From positions 4,216,001 to 4,280,000 of the forward strand of contig JAPQWV010000050.1 in the NCBI GenBank assembly GCA_027422505.1: a stretch of DNA of 64,000 nt. The letters run 5' to 3'. The notes beneath the pieces were generated by a model, which worked only from the letters and a program-made list of their open reading frames with translations, did no database searches and was not told the origin of the DNA. Shown here piece by piece: positions 45,691-58,100 of this stretch. Every line of letters begins with the position of its first letter. Within the stretch, counting starts at the first letter, position 1. Origin of the DNA: Craterostigma plantagineum (lineage: Eukaryota; Streptophyta; Magnoliopsida; Lamiales; Linderniaceae). A program made the position numbers and the translations under genes.

Positions 45691-45741
45691 ACTTTAGCTT
45701 TTTCATTCTGCTTTTCTTTTTCTTAGAAAAAAAATAGTGGG

Positions 45742-46100
45742 TTGGGGATCCTGGTCAGCTCCTCCTCCGGCGGACTTCGGAACATGTCGCTGACGAGCCC
45801 AGACAGGTGCTACTCCATCACTTTAAATGGCAACTCTCCCCTCACCAACAACTGCAAATGCAGGGACTCCTCAAATAGCGGCGGTGCCAGCAAATACCTT
45901 TCTCTGTCAAAGGAGAGCGCCGACGAGTGCGTCGCCTACACCGTTCACATCCCGCTGACGCCGGACCACCGCGTTTTCTCAATTTCTCAGAACAGCCCTA
46001 CTCTCAAAAAGAACTGCAGAGGGAAGAATCCGAGGACGAGCAGCAACCCTAGATGCTCATCAAAGATAATAAACTTGAGAGCAGTCGATATAAGGTTGCT
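45742..46100 (+). pseudogene. cellulose synthase-like D (CSLD5-like) N-terminal fragment
   Basis: The frame contains NMSLTSPDRCYSITLNGNSP, KYLSLSKESADE, then CVAYTVHIPLTPDHRVFSIS. The YTVHIP-TPDH motif is characteristic of the cytosolic N-terminus of plant CSLD proteins, and the order fits CSLD5-like members from memory. The RING-like zinc domain, transmembrane segments and glycosyltransferase core are absent. There is no own start context; the piece begins just after the BTF3-like fragment. Confidence 0.68.
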
Positions 46101-46276
46101 TCTGTTTGAAATTGAATCGCTCAATATCTTATTTGAAAGTGTAGTTTTGTCGTCAATACAATGACATCAAAGAATTACAGATCAGATTTTATTTTTGGTG
46201 CCTTTCGTGTTACATGCATCTTGCATTAGCTATCCAACGAAAGTTTCTTACATGGGTTTTTTTTTTTCTTTTCCAG

Positions 46277-46905
46277 TCGATGCAATAACCTAGCTTCAAT
46301 CGGAGTTTCCAAACTCCTTCAGCAGTCTCACTCGCTCGAAATTTTGAGATGGGGGTATGCACTCTCACGTCCCTGCATCGTATTTCTTCGTTTCAATTCT
46401 TTTACCTTTTTAACGATGTTTTTTCTTTGCCGCATTCCATACTAAATATGACACAGAGGTTGCCCGAATAGCGAATCTACTGCACATAGATGCCTAAGCT
46501 GCTTAAAGCCTCGCCTCGCCTCGCCGACGTTGAAGGCGAATCATGGGAAGATACCGACTCCACCGAATTTGCCTACGGCGCACAATCCCTTCGATGGTTT
46601 TTGTGGGTACGCAGAAGAGCCATTTAAAATTTTTTTTTTTCGCATCAAGAAATTAATTATTTACACGTTATCTTTTTCGCAGCCGAAGATCGACAAGGAT
46701 TCGTTGGAGAACTTAAGTATCGAATGCCCACGAATCACAGTGAACCCAAGGCCGTCGTCCCCTTTTGGTTCTAAAACGCCGCCGAAAGAAGCGTTCGGTG
46801 AGTTCGCACTCGAGGAACGCATAGTAGCGGATATAAACCCTAAAACTTGGTCGCCCGTCGCCGGATTTGTTGCGCTCGAGGGGATTATTAGTAGGTTTTC
46901 ACTTG
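46277..46905 (+). pseudogene. RNI/LRR-like protein fragment, three exon pieces
   Basis: Piece 1 (46277-46354) reads CNNLASIGVSKLLQQSHSLE and ends at a GTATGC donor. Piece 2 (about 46459-46607) begins GCPNSESTAHRCL and is frame-damaged. Piece 3 (from 46683, after GCAG) reads PKIDKDSLENLSIECPRI, then EERIVADINPKTW. This resembles a conserved plant leucine-rich-repeat (RNI-like) protein of unknown role, recognised from memory. Introns are retained. Confidence 0.6.
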
Positions 46906-48420
46906 GTTGGCAATTAAGTGAATTTTGGTATAGGTTTTCATCTTTTCTTGATTTTATTCCTCCTTAGAAAGATAATAAAAGGCGCTTATTTCTGTGGTGA
47001 CGGTCTTAGATTGCTGGAAGACAACTCCCCACGTGAGAAACTGGTCATTTATGTCTAAATCCTTACTTTCGTCTGAAAAATAATAAATACAAGTCTCATG
47101 CGATTTTACAGGCTGAAGAAGAACGACCGTTTTTTCGTTCATTCATCATGTATGCCATTCTTAGTATTATGTTTCGAGCTTCTGTTTTCTATTTCTAATT
47201 TAGTTTCTTTTTCCCCCTTTTTCATTGGGTAGGTTTTGCTACTTGTTGAAGTTATCTCATGTAATTTACGAAATTGATGACAAATTTATCGAGTTGAACA
47301 AACTGTTCGCGGTTACATGGATCGAACTAGACTTTACATGGAATATGTAGTCTTGCTTAATTAGAGCGACTCTTTTTCTACTATTGACTGGAATGTGTGG
47401 TTCAGTAATTCATAGCGCTCCAAGTATTAATCAGATCAGGTTCGCTAATCTCTCGATGAGCCTCTTTTATGATAGTTATCTTACCAAACCTAATCTTATT
47501 TTATATTAGTTTGTCTATAATCCGATCCATGCGTCAGAATCTGAACAACGCCGATTTCAATTCATTTTTGCAAGAGCTTCGAGAGGTAAATTACGTTCGC
47601 TTTTTACTTGCACATGTGTTATACGTGACTTTGGTAGCAAATAATATAAGATATATTGTTCGTTTAATGCTTTATGGGTGCTTTTTGTGTTTCATGCCTT
47701 TGTGGAGTCGTGATTTTCCTAACATTTCGAGTGTTTTTTGTAGAACAGTTGTGCGCGCACCTGTTTTAATGAAAACACCATAGAAAAACAAGGTCGTTCA
47801 CTTTACGTCTCTTGAAAGGGTTTAGGTATTATTATGATCATTTCAGTTTAGATAAAATTAACGGGTTTACTTCTTTCTTTCGAGCTTTGCCAAGGGGTTT
47901 GTTCATTGTTGTGTAGAATTTTGTTTACTTAATCAATTTATTTGTTCTTTATAATGTCCTTGGTGTATCGGTTCTGAGTGATATTCTTCCGTTCCTGAAT
48001 CGTTTGATTTTGTTTGGTTTCATTTTTTTCATTTTACATGTCGGGATCACCAGTTTTGGTATTCATTAATAATCTCTCTCCGCGTGGAAAAAGCCTCAAA
48101 GGAGAGCTGTAGCTTAGACAGTGGCTTATCTGCAGTGAACATCGAGTCTGACGAGCTCGATTATTTGACCAAGCGATTCATCGACGACTAGCGATGGCAG
48201 CGGAACAATCATCCGACAAGTGGGAAAGATCAAAGAGCCAAGCCGAAGAATACAATGAAGAGCCCATAAAAAAGGTGAGTAGCTATGAGCTTATATATTT
48301 GCAAGAATCTTCGTAGGTAGATACTGATATACAATGTTTGTTTTTAGGAGTTTAATATCTCAACCAAGTAAGAGGGGGCCCATTGAGATTCAATCGTCGC
48401 TTAAGTACGCAAGAGAACCT
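46906..48420 (+). other. possible further exon fragments, unrecognised
   Basis: Short frames at 47530-47586 (MRQNLNNADFNSFLQELRE, before GTAAAT) and 48060-48190 (SLDSGLSAVNIESDELDYLT) have coding-like composition. A GTGAGT follows at about 48274. They may be exons of a fourth captured gene; I cannot name it. Confidence 0.35.
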
Positions 48421-48432
48421 TCAGATGCATCA

Positions 48433-49430
48433 GTGAAGAATATATATTAGTTTTAATGGTCGTCTAATTCCATGTACACTTTCGTAATTTTAAGAAAACC
48501 TTCGCAGTCTTTATTTTCTTTTAAATTTTTCTTTTCATTGGAGGTTTACACGGGAGGATGAGATGATGGTTGTCTTTTTGTTGTTAGAGTTGGTTTTGAC
48601 ATTTATATTTTGGAAGTGTTTTGATATATTAATTAAATTAATAATATTCTTACCTATGATTGTACTTCTCCCCGTGGAAAATTTCTTATAAGTTCCTTCA
48701 GACTTGCATCGTGCAAATAGCAGCAGTGCAGTCTTACGTTTCTGAAATTGCTGTAAATATTTCAACATTCTTACATATCTTGAGGTACTCTGTCGTGCGG
48801 TCCTGCAGTCATGCAGTCTTACGAGATGTTCTTGCAGTCGTTCAAATGCGTAGTATGGCATATTGCAACTGTTCAACCTCAACAATCATGCAGCCCTCAC
48901 AATGTATTCCGTTACAGAATATCTCAGAAATATAGTGCGTTTGGGACTGTGTCACGTCTGTGCAACCGAAATATGTGAAGAACATATATTAGTTTTAATG
49001 GTCGTCTAATTCCATGTACACATTCGTAATTTTAAGAAAACCTTCGCAGTTTTTATTTTCTTTTAAATTTTTTCTTTTCATTTGAGTTTACGAGGGAGAA
49101 TGAGATCTTTTTGTTGTTACAGTTGGTTTCACATTTATCTTTTGGAAGTGTTTTGATATATTAATTAAATTAATAGTATTCTTACCTATGATTGTACTTC
49201 TCCCCGCTAAAATTGGAAAATTTCTTATAAGTTCCTTCAGACCTGCAGTCGTACAAATAGCGACAATGCAGTCTTACGTTTCTGAAAATGCTGTAAACAT
49301 TCTAACATTCTTACATATCTTGAGGTTCTTTCGTGCGGTCTTGCAGTCATGTAGTCTTACGAGATGTTCTTGCAGTCGTTCCCATGTGTAGTAATGCACA
49401 ACTGTTCAACCTCAACAATCATGCATTCCT
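48433..49430 (+). repeat. two-copy tandem duplication, about 540 bp per unit, GCAGTC-rich
   Basis: Unit 1 (48433-48900) and unit 2 (48975-49430) share ATATATTAGTTTTAATGGTC, ATATTAATTAAATTAATA, GTGCAGTCTTACG or ATGCAGTCTTACG, and CAACCTCAACAATCATGCA. Both contain several GCAGTCTTAC/GCAGTCGT words. Confidence 0.88.
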
Positions 49431-50320
49431 TAAGTCAAGCGGTCATACACGTTACTATTACAAAGTTGCAGTTGCACATTTGCAAATAATATTGCAAACT
49501 AGTAGCCGTGCAAGTTCACAGTATTGCGGTCAGTGCCGGAGCCACTTGACGCCTATGTGGGCTTTTGCCTACCGTAAACAAAATTGTGGATATATACATA
49601 TGACTTCCTCAAACAATGTGTGTGTGTGTATATATATCTATATGTAATTATGTGTTATATATTATATATATAAATCTCCATATTATTTGTGTTCATTTTT
49701 TAAAAGGTTATATAGACATCTTTAACATATTGTTCGATGTTCGTGGTGAACCTTCAGTTGATAGGGATGAGATTCTTTGAAAAGGCATTTCAAAAAACAA
49801 AGCTTACGATACCATATATTCTTCGAGATTTTGGCATGACAGACTCGATAATTAACTTCACCATTTGTAGAGACCATGAGTTCCCCATCGGGCGAGAAGG
49901 TATTACAAAATCCTTAATGTATTTATTTTTTACAGTTACTATTTCATAAAATAATTTTTCATTTCTTTTATCTGTACAAACCAGCGGCGAATGTGGTGTA
50001 TACATGCGGCTCTTTCATTGATGTTTGCGTATGGTGTGCATTATGTTTCACCCGAGAAGATTTAGTAGTTCAAGAAATTCCTCACCATATCAATATTCTT
50101 CAACAACTGGTCTTAGTTCTTCGAACCAATAATATAAATATGTCATAGCAAGTCTTTATTATTTTATGGAAGATTTATAACTTTGCTATGAATATTGCGT
50201 AGTGCGTCCACTTAAAAGATGCAACATAATTAATCGCTGATAGGCTAACAATCGCATTGTATTACGTTACAAAATATCTCAGAATATAGTGCGCTTAAGA
50301 CTGTGTCGCGTCTGTGCGAC
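49431..50320. other. spacer with a repeat edge
   Basis: GGTCAGTGCCGGAGCCACTTG near 49530 resembles plant repeat edges. A 70-codon frame at 49737-49949 is unrecognised and may be chance. Confidence 0.35.
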
Positions 50321-50329
50321 CGAAAGAAT

Positions 50330-50540
50330 AAGTGTCTATGATTGGAAGACTGTAGGACTGTGAGACTGCATTACTTAAACATGTAAGACTATGCACGGCT
50401 ATGAGACTGCACTACTTAAACATTGTAAGACTGTAAGATTGCACAACTACTAAAACAGGACTGTACGATGACAACTATCAGACTGCATTATTTAGACATT
50501 GGAAGACTGTAAGATGCACGACTATGGGACTGCAGAATAT
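50330..50540 (-). repeat. degenerate short tandem repeat, GTAAGACTGC family (inverted)
   Basis: Roughly 35-base units such as GAGACTGCATTACTTAAACAT and GTAAGACTGTAAGA. The core is the reverse complement of the GCAGTCTTAC words at 48.7-49.4 kb. Confidence 0.75.
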
Positions 50541-51715
50541 GTTTTTGATTAATGATCATGAAAAGCTAAGCATAATCCTGCAATAATTTTATATTACATA
50601 ATAAAATATCGATGTGTGTGACAAAAACTGGCAATAAAATATTAATCTGAAAGTTGAATTTATATTTGACAAAAATAACCCTTGCATTATTTGGAAAAAA
50701 ATATAAGCAATATCCTTTCTTTAATCTCATACATCGAATATAGACAATTACCCACAAACTATCTGGATACCATGAACATATGTTAATCAACCACGCAATG
50801 AAGAATCAATGTAGAATGAACAGTCGTGCATGCAAAGTAAACTGAAAGGGCATTATAAAATATTATTTAATCAATCGTGCAATTTATTTTATGGTGTCTA
50901 TCATAGCACTCATCAATCAAATAAAAACATGATGGACTATTTATACATAATTTAAAACATAGATCATCTTAGTTACGTTATTGTATGAGTCAAATCAATA
51001 CAAGTAACGGTCATGCATGTCATTTTATGGTTTCATCAAGTGCATTTTATCGATCATGATATCTATCTGCATGAACGACTGGAATTTTTCTTATTAACAT
51101 ATGCGTGCCGTGTATATACTTGTCACGAAACACAGCATTTCAATGCTCAGATGGAATAGCTGCAATTCTTCAATAGGGATACAACGTAAGGGTCATCAAA
51201 GAGACATCTGATGCACTAACCTCCACGAATAGGGCTGGAGTGATCTACATCTACGTTAATACAACCTTTCTTCGCATCAATTTATAATATAATATAATAT
51301 AGTATAATATAATATAATATATATAATTCTAATATTGATACCAATATTGAGATATGAGCGTGTATTTACACAGTTTGTAAGACTTTTCTATAAGCAAATT
51401 TTGAAAGCCGAGCGATTGAATGTTATAATTTACACGAGTATTATTATTGTCAAATTTTCATTACTATTTATTTGCAAAATGCATTGACACAGCTGGTGGT
51501 CTCGCAGTTGGGCAGCAGAGTTAGAACTCAAAATTCATGTTTCGAGGATCATTCTTTCCTCATCAGAAAAAACGTGGTCGTTCAAATTACGAAGTTGATA
51601 ATTTCCTTCCCCTCAGAGTATGTTATGCAATGACGACTAACAAAAGTTAGGTTCTCTATCTATTTGAAGACGTATTTAAATTTCATAACAAAATATCCCG
51701 TGGTTCCGGATTGGT
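50541..51715. other. AT-rich spacer
   Basis: No gene recognised. Contains an AATATAATATAG microsatellite near 51288-51322. Confidence 0.45.
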
Positions 51716-51895
51716 CTTAATAATCAGTTTTCAAGATCTTATAGGTTGTAATCGGTCTTGCACGTTTGCATTCTTATAAAGCTACAATCACATACTTGAC
51801 AAGAAGTCTTGCAAATTTATAATCGTGCGAATTCGCAATCTTACACTGGTGTAGTCTGACAAAGTTGCAAATCGCAGTCTGACACCAATATAGCC
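51716..51895 (+). repeat. CAGTC/CTTGCA-rich subterminal-like repeat next to the FAR1-like gene
   Basis: Words such as GGTCTTGCAC, GAAGTCTTGCAAA, GCAATCTTACA and CGCAGTCTGACA recall the 48.7-49.4 kb repeats. Arrays of this kind commonly lie near Mutator-type transposon ends. Confidence 0.5.
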
Positions 51896-53655
51896 TTACA
51901 ACTGGATTGAATTCGTTATCATCACTTTCATCTGAGAATGTGAACAAAGAATGCCAGCAAACTCAAACTTTTTGCAGCTACATGTCACTGCGCCTTTAGA
52001 TGAGTCATACATCACCTTGTGCTGAGAATGCTTTCTGAAAGGCATAACTTCATACTCGAAAATTCCTTCACGTTCACCATGGAGTTCCGCTGATGAATCA
52101 TAAGCCTTTCTCAATTCATTCTGAAATAACTCAAACACTTCATGCGTGTATATGCTAGCCGCGTGCTTCAAAATTTCAACAGGAAAAGAAATCACAGGTC
52201 TACTATGGCTTGTTCTTAAATCTGCTTTCAACTCCTTATAGCGACGGTCTTCAATCAATCGATCAAAGTGTTGAAAAAATTGTAGCAAACTATGCTTGTA
52301 GCTAACATATCTTTTAAGCACACTGTTCATACTTTCACTACGCTGAGTAGTCATCAAGTCCGCACAAAATGAATGTCGACCATATACTAGTCCCCACTTC
52401 TCTTTGATCTTGAACATTCTCTCAAGCCACTCATTACTTTGAAGCTCATATTTTTCCAACATTTCTTGCCATGCATTTAAAAAATCTCCCTCATCCTCGT
52501 AATCGTATACACAAGAGCTGAAGTCTTTAGAAAAATTCGCAAAGCGTGCGAAGACACTGCTCAAATGTGTTGCTGCATTTTGATAGATGTGCCAAATGCA
52601 CAACCGGTGATATGTTTCTGGCCATGTGGTTGCCAAAGCCTTAGCCATTGCTGCATCTTGATCAGTGAGAATGGTTTGAGGCTTTCTATCGTTCATCGCT
52701 CTAGCGAAAGTATCAAATAACCAGATAAACGTAGCAGCTGTTTCGTCATACAAAAATGCGGCACCAAAGATGATAGTTTGCTTGTGGTGGTTTACTCCAA
52801 CAAAGAGAGCAAACGGTCGACACTCCTTATTTTTCCGGTATGTTGTGTCGAAAGAAACTACATCACCAAAATAAGCATAATCAACCCTCATCTGCGCATC
52901 AATCCAAAGTATGTTAGCTATCAAATCACCTTCATCAACTTGAATGGCGTAAAATTGGAATCATCTAATTGCCTTTGTTGCAAGTATTCAAGTATGCCAC
53001 CAGTGTCCCCACTCTTCATTTCTAGAGTTCTCTTTGATCGCAAGTAGTTTTTAAATCTTCATAAATAAATCCGACATTTTCACGCCCACCCACTTGCTTC
53101 GTCATCAATGTAAACCCTGCTGTAGGTGCAATTCCTGATTTATCTATAGCTCCGCTTGAGCTGCTTGTGCAGCAGTTACTTTTCTATGAGAGTTCAAGAG
53201 AAACGCCTTTTTTGGACTCACTAAATCATGACCACTATGATCAGCATTAAAATCAACAACTTTATACTTACCATAGCGGCCATTGACCGTCATCAATGCA
53301 CGACAACCGGTTCTTGTTTCCGGGCGATGGGACTTAACGTTGACATCTCTTTTATCCTTTTGTCTATAACCTTCACATGAACAACAGAATCTCCTACTAA
53401 CAATTTGGTCACTTTTTTGTGGAAACTGCTTTTTCGAACACTAAATCCAGTCAGACGAGCATATTCATTGTAGAAGTTAAACGCCTCTTCTATAGTATCA
53501 AACTCCATACCAATTCTTGGAATTGTTTTTTCCGAAATGTTTGACTTGTCTTCATTACCTTGATCTGAAATAGCCCCATCGTTATTATCTTTCTCTATAA
53601 CACACAGTTCCTGTGTGTTTTGTTGAGTAAAAGTAGGAGAGTGATCTCCATCCAT
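51896..53655 (-). pseudogene. FAR1/FHY3-like (Mutator transposase-derived) gene, frameshifted
   Basis: The N-terminal piece (from ATG 53655) has the FAR1 DNA-binding domain: GMEFDTIEEAFNFYNEYARL and GFSVRKSS. Frame breaks near 53345, 53045 and 52955 separate it from the transposase core. The core has GDVVSFDTTYRKNKECRPFA, LTDQDAAMAKAL, HRLCIWHIYQNA, then a SWIM zinc finger CSCKKFEFAGILCSH ending abnormally at 51896. FAR1-type proteins are either domesticated transcription factors or transposases of Mutator-like elements. At least two breaks are one base short in A or T runs. The GCAGTC repeats nearby favour a decayed transposon. Confidence 0.85.
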
Positions 53656-54706
53656 CGCCTGTGACAGATATGCGTAATGACATTGGAAAATATTACACAG
53701 TATAATCAACAGAAAATAATATGCACACTATAATTAACAGCTCCAACATGTCAAGCACGCACTCTAAATTATTTTGAGTGAAAAAAAGTAATGACATTGG
53801 AAAATATTACACAATAAAAATACACTAGGTTAAATCTTTGGCAACGCAATAGAATTAGAACTCACCCAAGACGATTCGATCGATCGGAAATATGAACTTT
53901 GAATATTCGACCTTGATGTGTTTGAGAAATTGGGCATTGTAAAATCTGAAAAAAGAAAAAAAATTCCAAAACCCAAACTGCAAGAAATCGATTTTGAGTG
54001 AAGATGAATGTTGGAGCTGAAATTTCTTTGATTTTCGGATTTGATAGCGGTTTCCTTTTTTCCATCAACGATCTTCGCTGTTTTCGCCTCCCATGGTAAT
54101 GCTAGCAGAGATAGTGCAGACGTTTATTTTGGCTGATTTTTGCTACTACTACGTCAGAAGGTATAAATATATATATAAGTTTGAAATGATCTACTTCTCT
54201 GTTAATAATACAAGTTCGCAACCGTAAAACACACATACATACATGCATTTTGTATCTCTGTGCAGTGTGATGAATGGGCAGCTAATCATCAGCCTAGCCT
54301 CCCTTTGCCCCGTCTGAGAAATTTTAGGACCAAGTGTTAGAGTTTTGTTATTGCATGAGGTCGTTTTTAGCCGAGACATATCCTTGAATGAGCGCATCAA
54401 ACATTTAAACATAAAAGAATGCATACTTTTGCAATAAAAAACACACATTACCTATTTTTGTAATTGGACGTTAAAGAAATGCCTATTTTTGTAATTTAAT
54501 CTATTTTAAGAGCATATCGCTTAGCAAAGTAGGAATAATACAATATTATTCGTTGACCAAGTCTTACATTTAAAGTTTTGATGAGAATTGAGATGCGTGC
54601 GCTGCAACCTACCAATTCAGAGTAGGTTAATTTCTATCATCCTCGAATAAAGCAAGGTTTTAATTAAACAAAACGTATGGAGCTTCGAGCCTTAGTATTT
54701 TACTGA
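53656..54706. other. 5' flank of the FAR1-like pseudogene and spacer
   Basis: No gene recognised. TGACATTGGAAAATATTACACA occurs twice (53678 and 53790), a local duplication. Confidence 0.4.
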
Positions 54707-55144
54707 TAACGAAGAGTGAAAAACCACGGCCGAGTCGGCAAAATCTTCACTATAGTAAAAATTACAACCTTCGAATTTTTACTATCTCACTTTTACCACT
54801 CGTGTTTACCTCACACCTCTCTGTGGATGTGGAACCCTATCAGTTTCTACCCGAACTGATAACCTCACAACTCACCCGGACTACTTCTCTCTATATATAG
54901 TAAAACTCGAATGAGCTTGTGATGATAATAACTGAAGAATCCTCAGCCTATTTATAGATGTCTTCAGCTCTTCTGGACCACTCAAAACGGGTGGCCAGGA
55001 ATGCGCCGCGTCGCCCTTCAATATCAGCCGTTCATTAAATTATTATATATATAAAATAATATTATAATATAATATTAATAATATTTATATATATATATAT
55101 ATTTCAATGATGGTGGGCGTCGCTTTTGGTTGGCTGGACCAACA
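54707..55144 (-). repeat. truncated 3' LTR of the reverse Copia
   Basis: About 438 bases, near-identical to 59467-59905, including AACCACGGCCGAGTCGGCAA and GGCTGGACCAACA. Confidence 0.92.
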
Positions 55145-55196
55145 ATTCTCCCCCTCCAGCCTCATTCATTATTTGCGGGGAAGATCTCTTACCGCC

Positions 55197-58100
55197 TCAG
55201 CGATAGCCCATGCCGGCTTGACCGGCGCAGAACTCTGTCTTCTCCTTGGGAATCACCTTCGTCAGAATATCCGCAATATTCTTGTCTGTGTGAATCTTCT
55301 GCAGCTTGAACGCTTTCTCCTCAATAGCTAGTCTGAGCCAATGATAACGAACATCGATGTGTTTCGTCCTCGAGTGATACATAGTATTCTTGCTCAAGTC
55401 CAAAGCACTTTGACTATCGCAAAATATTATGTAATCCTCCTGCTGAATTCCGAGCTCCTGAAGAAATCTCTTCAACCAGAGCATCTCCTTGCCAGCTTCC
55501 GTTGCTGCAACATACTCCGCTTCAGTAGTTGATAAAGAAACACATTTCTGTAACCTCGACTGCCATGAGATGGCTCCCCCTGAGAATGTGAATATGTATC
55601 CCGACGTTGACTTTCTGCTGTCGAGATCACCGGCCATATCAGCATCCGTATAGCCTGTAAGAAAACATTTACCACTTCCAAATGTTAGGCATAATTTGGA
55701 AGTTCCTCTCAGGTACCTCAAGATCCATTTTACTGCTTCCCAATGTGACTTCCCGGGATTTGATAGAAATCGACTCACAACGCCAACTGCATGAGCGATA
55801 TCTGGCCTTGTACACACCATGGCGTACATCAAACTTCCGACCGCCGATGAATATGGAACATCTGGGACATCTTCTCCGTCTTCTGTTGTCGATGGACCGG
55901 ATTTCTTTCGCAACTGAAAGTGCGCGGCAAGTGGCGTGCTAACTGGCTTAGCATCCTTCATATTGAACCTCTCTAGAACTCGTTCAATATAGCGCTCCTG
56001 AGATAACCACAATTTCTCAGCTTTCCGATCTCGGGTAATCTCCATTCCGAGAATCCGCTTTGCCGAACCCAAATCCTTCATGTCAAACGTCTTTGACAAA
56101 TCTTTCTTCAACCCGCTAATCATCTCTGCATCTTGTCCGACAATTAGCATATCATCAACATACAGGAGAAGAACGATAAATTTACCGTTAGAGTATCTCC
56201 GGACGTAAACACATGGATCTGCATCTGTTCTCTTGAACCCCTGATGTACCATGAAATAATCAAATTTCTTGTACCATTGCCGTGGAGCTTGTTTCAGACC
56301 GTACAAGCTTTTCTTCAGCCGGCAGACCATGTCCTCTTTACCTCTAACCTCGAACCCTTCGGGTTGCTCCATATATATCTCCTCATCAAGATCACCATGC
56401 AAGAATGCGGTCTTCACGTCGAGTTGCTCCAAGTGAAGATCCATGGTAGCAGCTAGTCCCAATATGACTCTGATTGAACTCATCTTCACGACAGGTGAAA
56501 ATATCTCGTCAAAGTCGATCCCCTTCCTCTGAGTGAAACCTTTGACCACTAATCGAGCCTTGTATCTGACCAGCTTGCCGTCATCCTTCTTCAATTTGTA
56601 CACCCATTTGTTCTTGAGTGTCTTCTTCCCTTTCGGCAATCGAACTAACTCGTATGTATCATTCTTTTTCAGAGCATCCATCTCCTCTTGCATAGCCTTT
56701 ATCCAACAATCTTTGTCCCTACAAGATTGTACTTCTTGGAAGCTCTCTGGCTCCCCCTCGTCAGTAATCAATATATAATCAGAACTTGGATACCTCGTAG
56801 ATGGTTGGCGTTCTCTAGTTGACCTTCTCAGCTGAGGTTCAACTGCTTCTTGCACATCTGAAGGCTCCCCCTGCTCAGTATCTTCAGTGTGTTCATCTAC
56901 GACAGGTTCATCATCTCCAATAGCTGGCTCTTCTGTTTCAGGTTCTGATTGTTGCATTCCTTCCTCCGTGGCACTGTCATATGGAATGCTAACTGGTGTA
57001 TAATCGTCTACACCTCCACCTGTGGATTTCGCCGCATCCACCTCTGAGTCGCCCATGGTCTCATGCTCATGGAATACTACGTCGCGACTTCGAACAGTCT
57101 TCTTCTTCTTTGGATCGTAAAGCCTGTAGCCGAACTCCTCGTCTCCGTACCCAACAAAGATGCAAGGATTCGATTTATCATCGAGCTTAGATCTTTGTTC
57201 CTTCGGCACATGCATGAACGCCTTGCAGCCAAACACTCTCAAATGCGAATATGAGATGTCTCTACCAGTCCACACCTTCTCTGGTATATCGAAATCCAAC
57301 GCCGATGAAGGTAATCGGTTGATAAGATAGACTGCAGTGTTGACAGCTTCCCCCCAAAATGACTTAGATAGATTAGCCATCTTGAGCATCGCTCGGACTC
57401 GCTCCATAATGGTTCGATTCATTCTCTCTGCGACACCATTTTGCTGAGGAGTGCCTGTCTTCTCATGCCTAATGCCCTGCTTCGTGGAATAATCTCTGAA
57501 CTCCCGAGAGATGTATTCACCACCATTATCTGTGCGTAGACACTTTAGCGGCATTCCCGTTTCTCTTTCCACCATCGCATGGAACTTCTTAAAATAGTAG
57601 AACACCTGGTCCTTCGTCCGCAACAGATATACCCAGGTCTTGCGAGACGCATCATCAATGAAGGTCAGAAAATATTTGCTGCCTCCCAGAGATTCGACTT
57701 CCATGGGTCCGCATACGTCAGAGTGTACCAACTCCAACTTCTTCATTCGCCTGGTTAAGTTCTTCGCAAATGAAACTCTATGTTGCTTCCCAAATAAACA
57801 GTAATCGCAGGGGTTCAACGCTTTCTCCTTGGCTACTGGTATGAGGGACTTTCTAGCCAAGACATTTAACCCCTTCTCTCCTACGTGCGCCAGCCGTCTG
57901 TGCCACAAATTTGGAGAAGCATCATCTTCAACTGCATTCAGTTGGTTAGCACATATCGTTCCGTGCATCTTGTATAGCGAGCAGCATAGCTTTCCTCTCG
58001 CTACCACCAATGATCCCTTGGTGAGTTTCCAGTTGCTATTCGCCATCTCATTATAGTATCCTTCGTTGTCCAGCACCTTCACAGAAACTAGGTTGAGACG

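Larger units (their letters stand above)
44404..48420 (+). mobile_element. candidate gene-capturing element (Helitron-like 5' end)
   Basis: TCTATATACTATAAAAGTTGG at 44404 resembles the 5' terminus of plant Helitrons, which begin with TC. Behind it are fragments of at least three unrelated host genes, all on the forward strand and with introns. I could not find a hairpin plus CTRR 3' end, so the right boundary is arbitrary. A Pack-MULE or a segmental mosaic are alternatives. Confidence 0.45.

Noticed and set aside
50330..50540. Possible tRNA or small RNA gene cluster.
   Set aside because: No cloverleaf or Pol III box arrangement could be found; the text is a degenerate tandem repeat.
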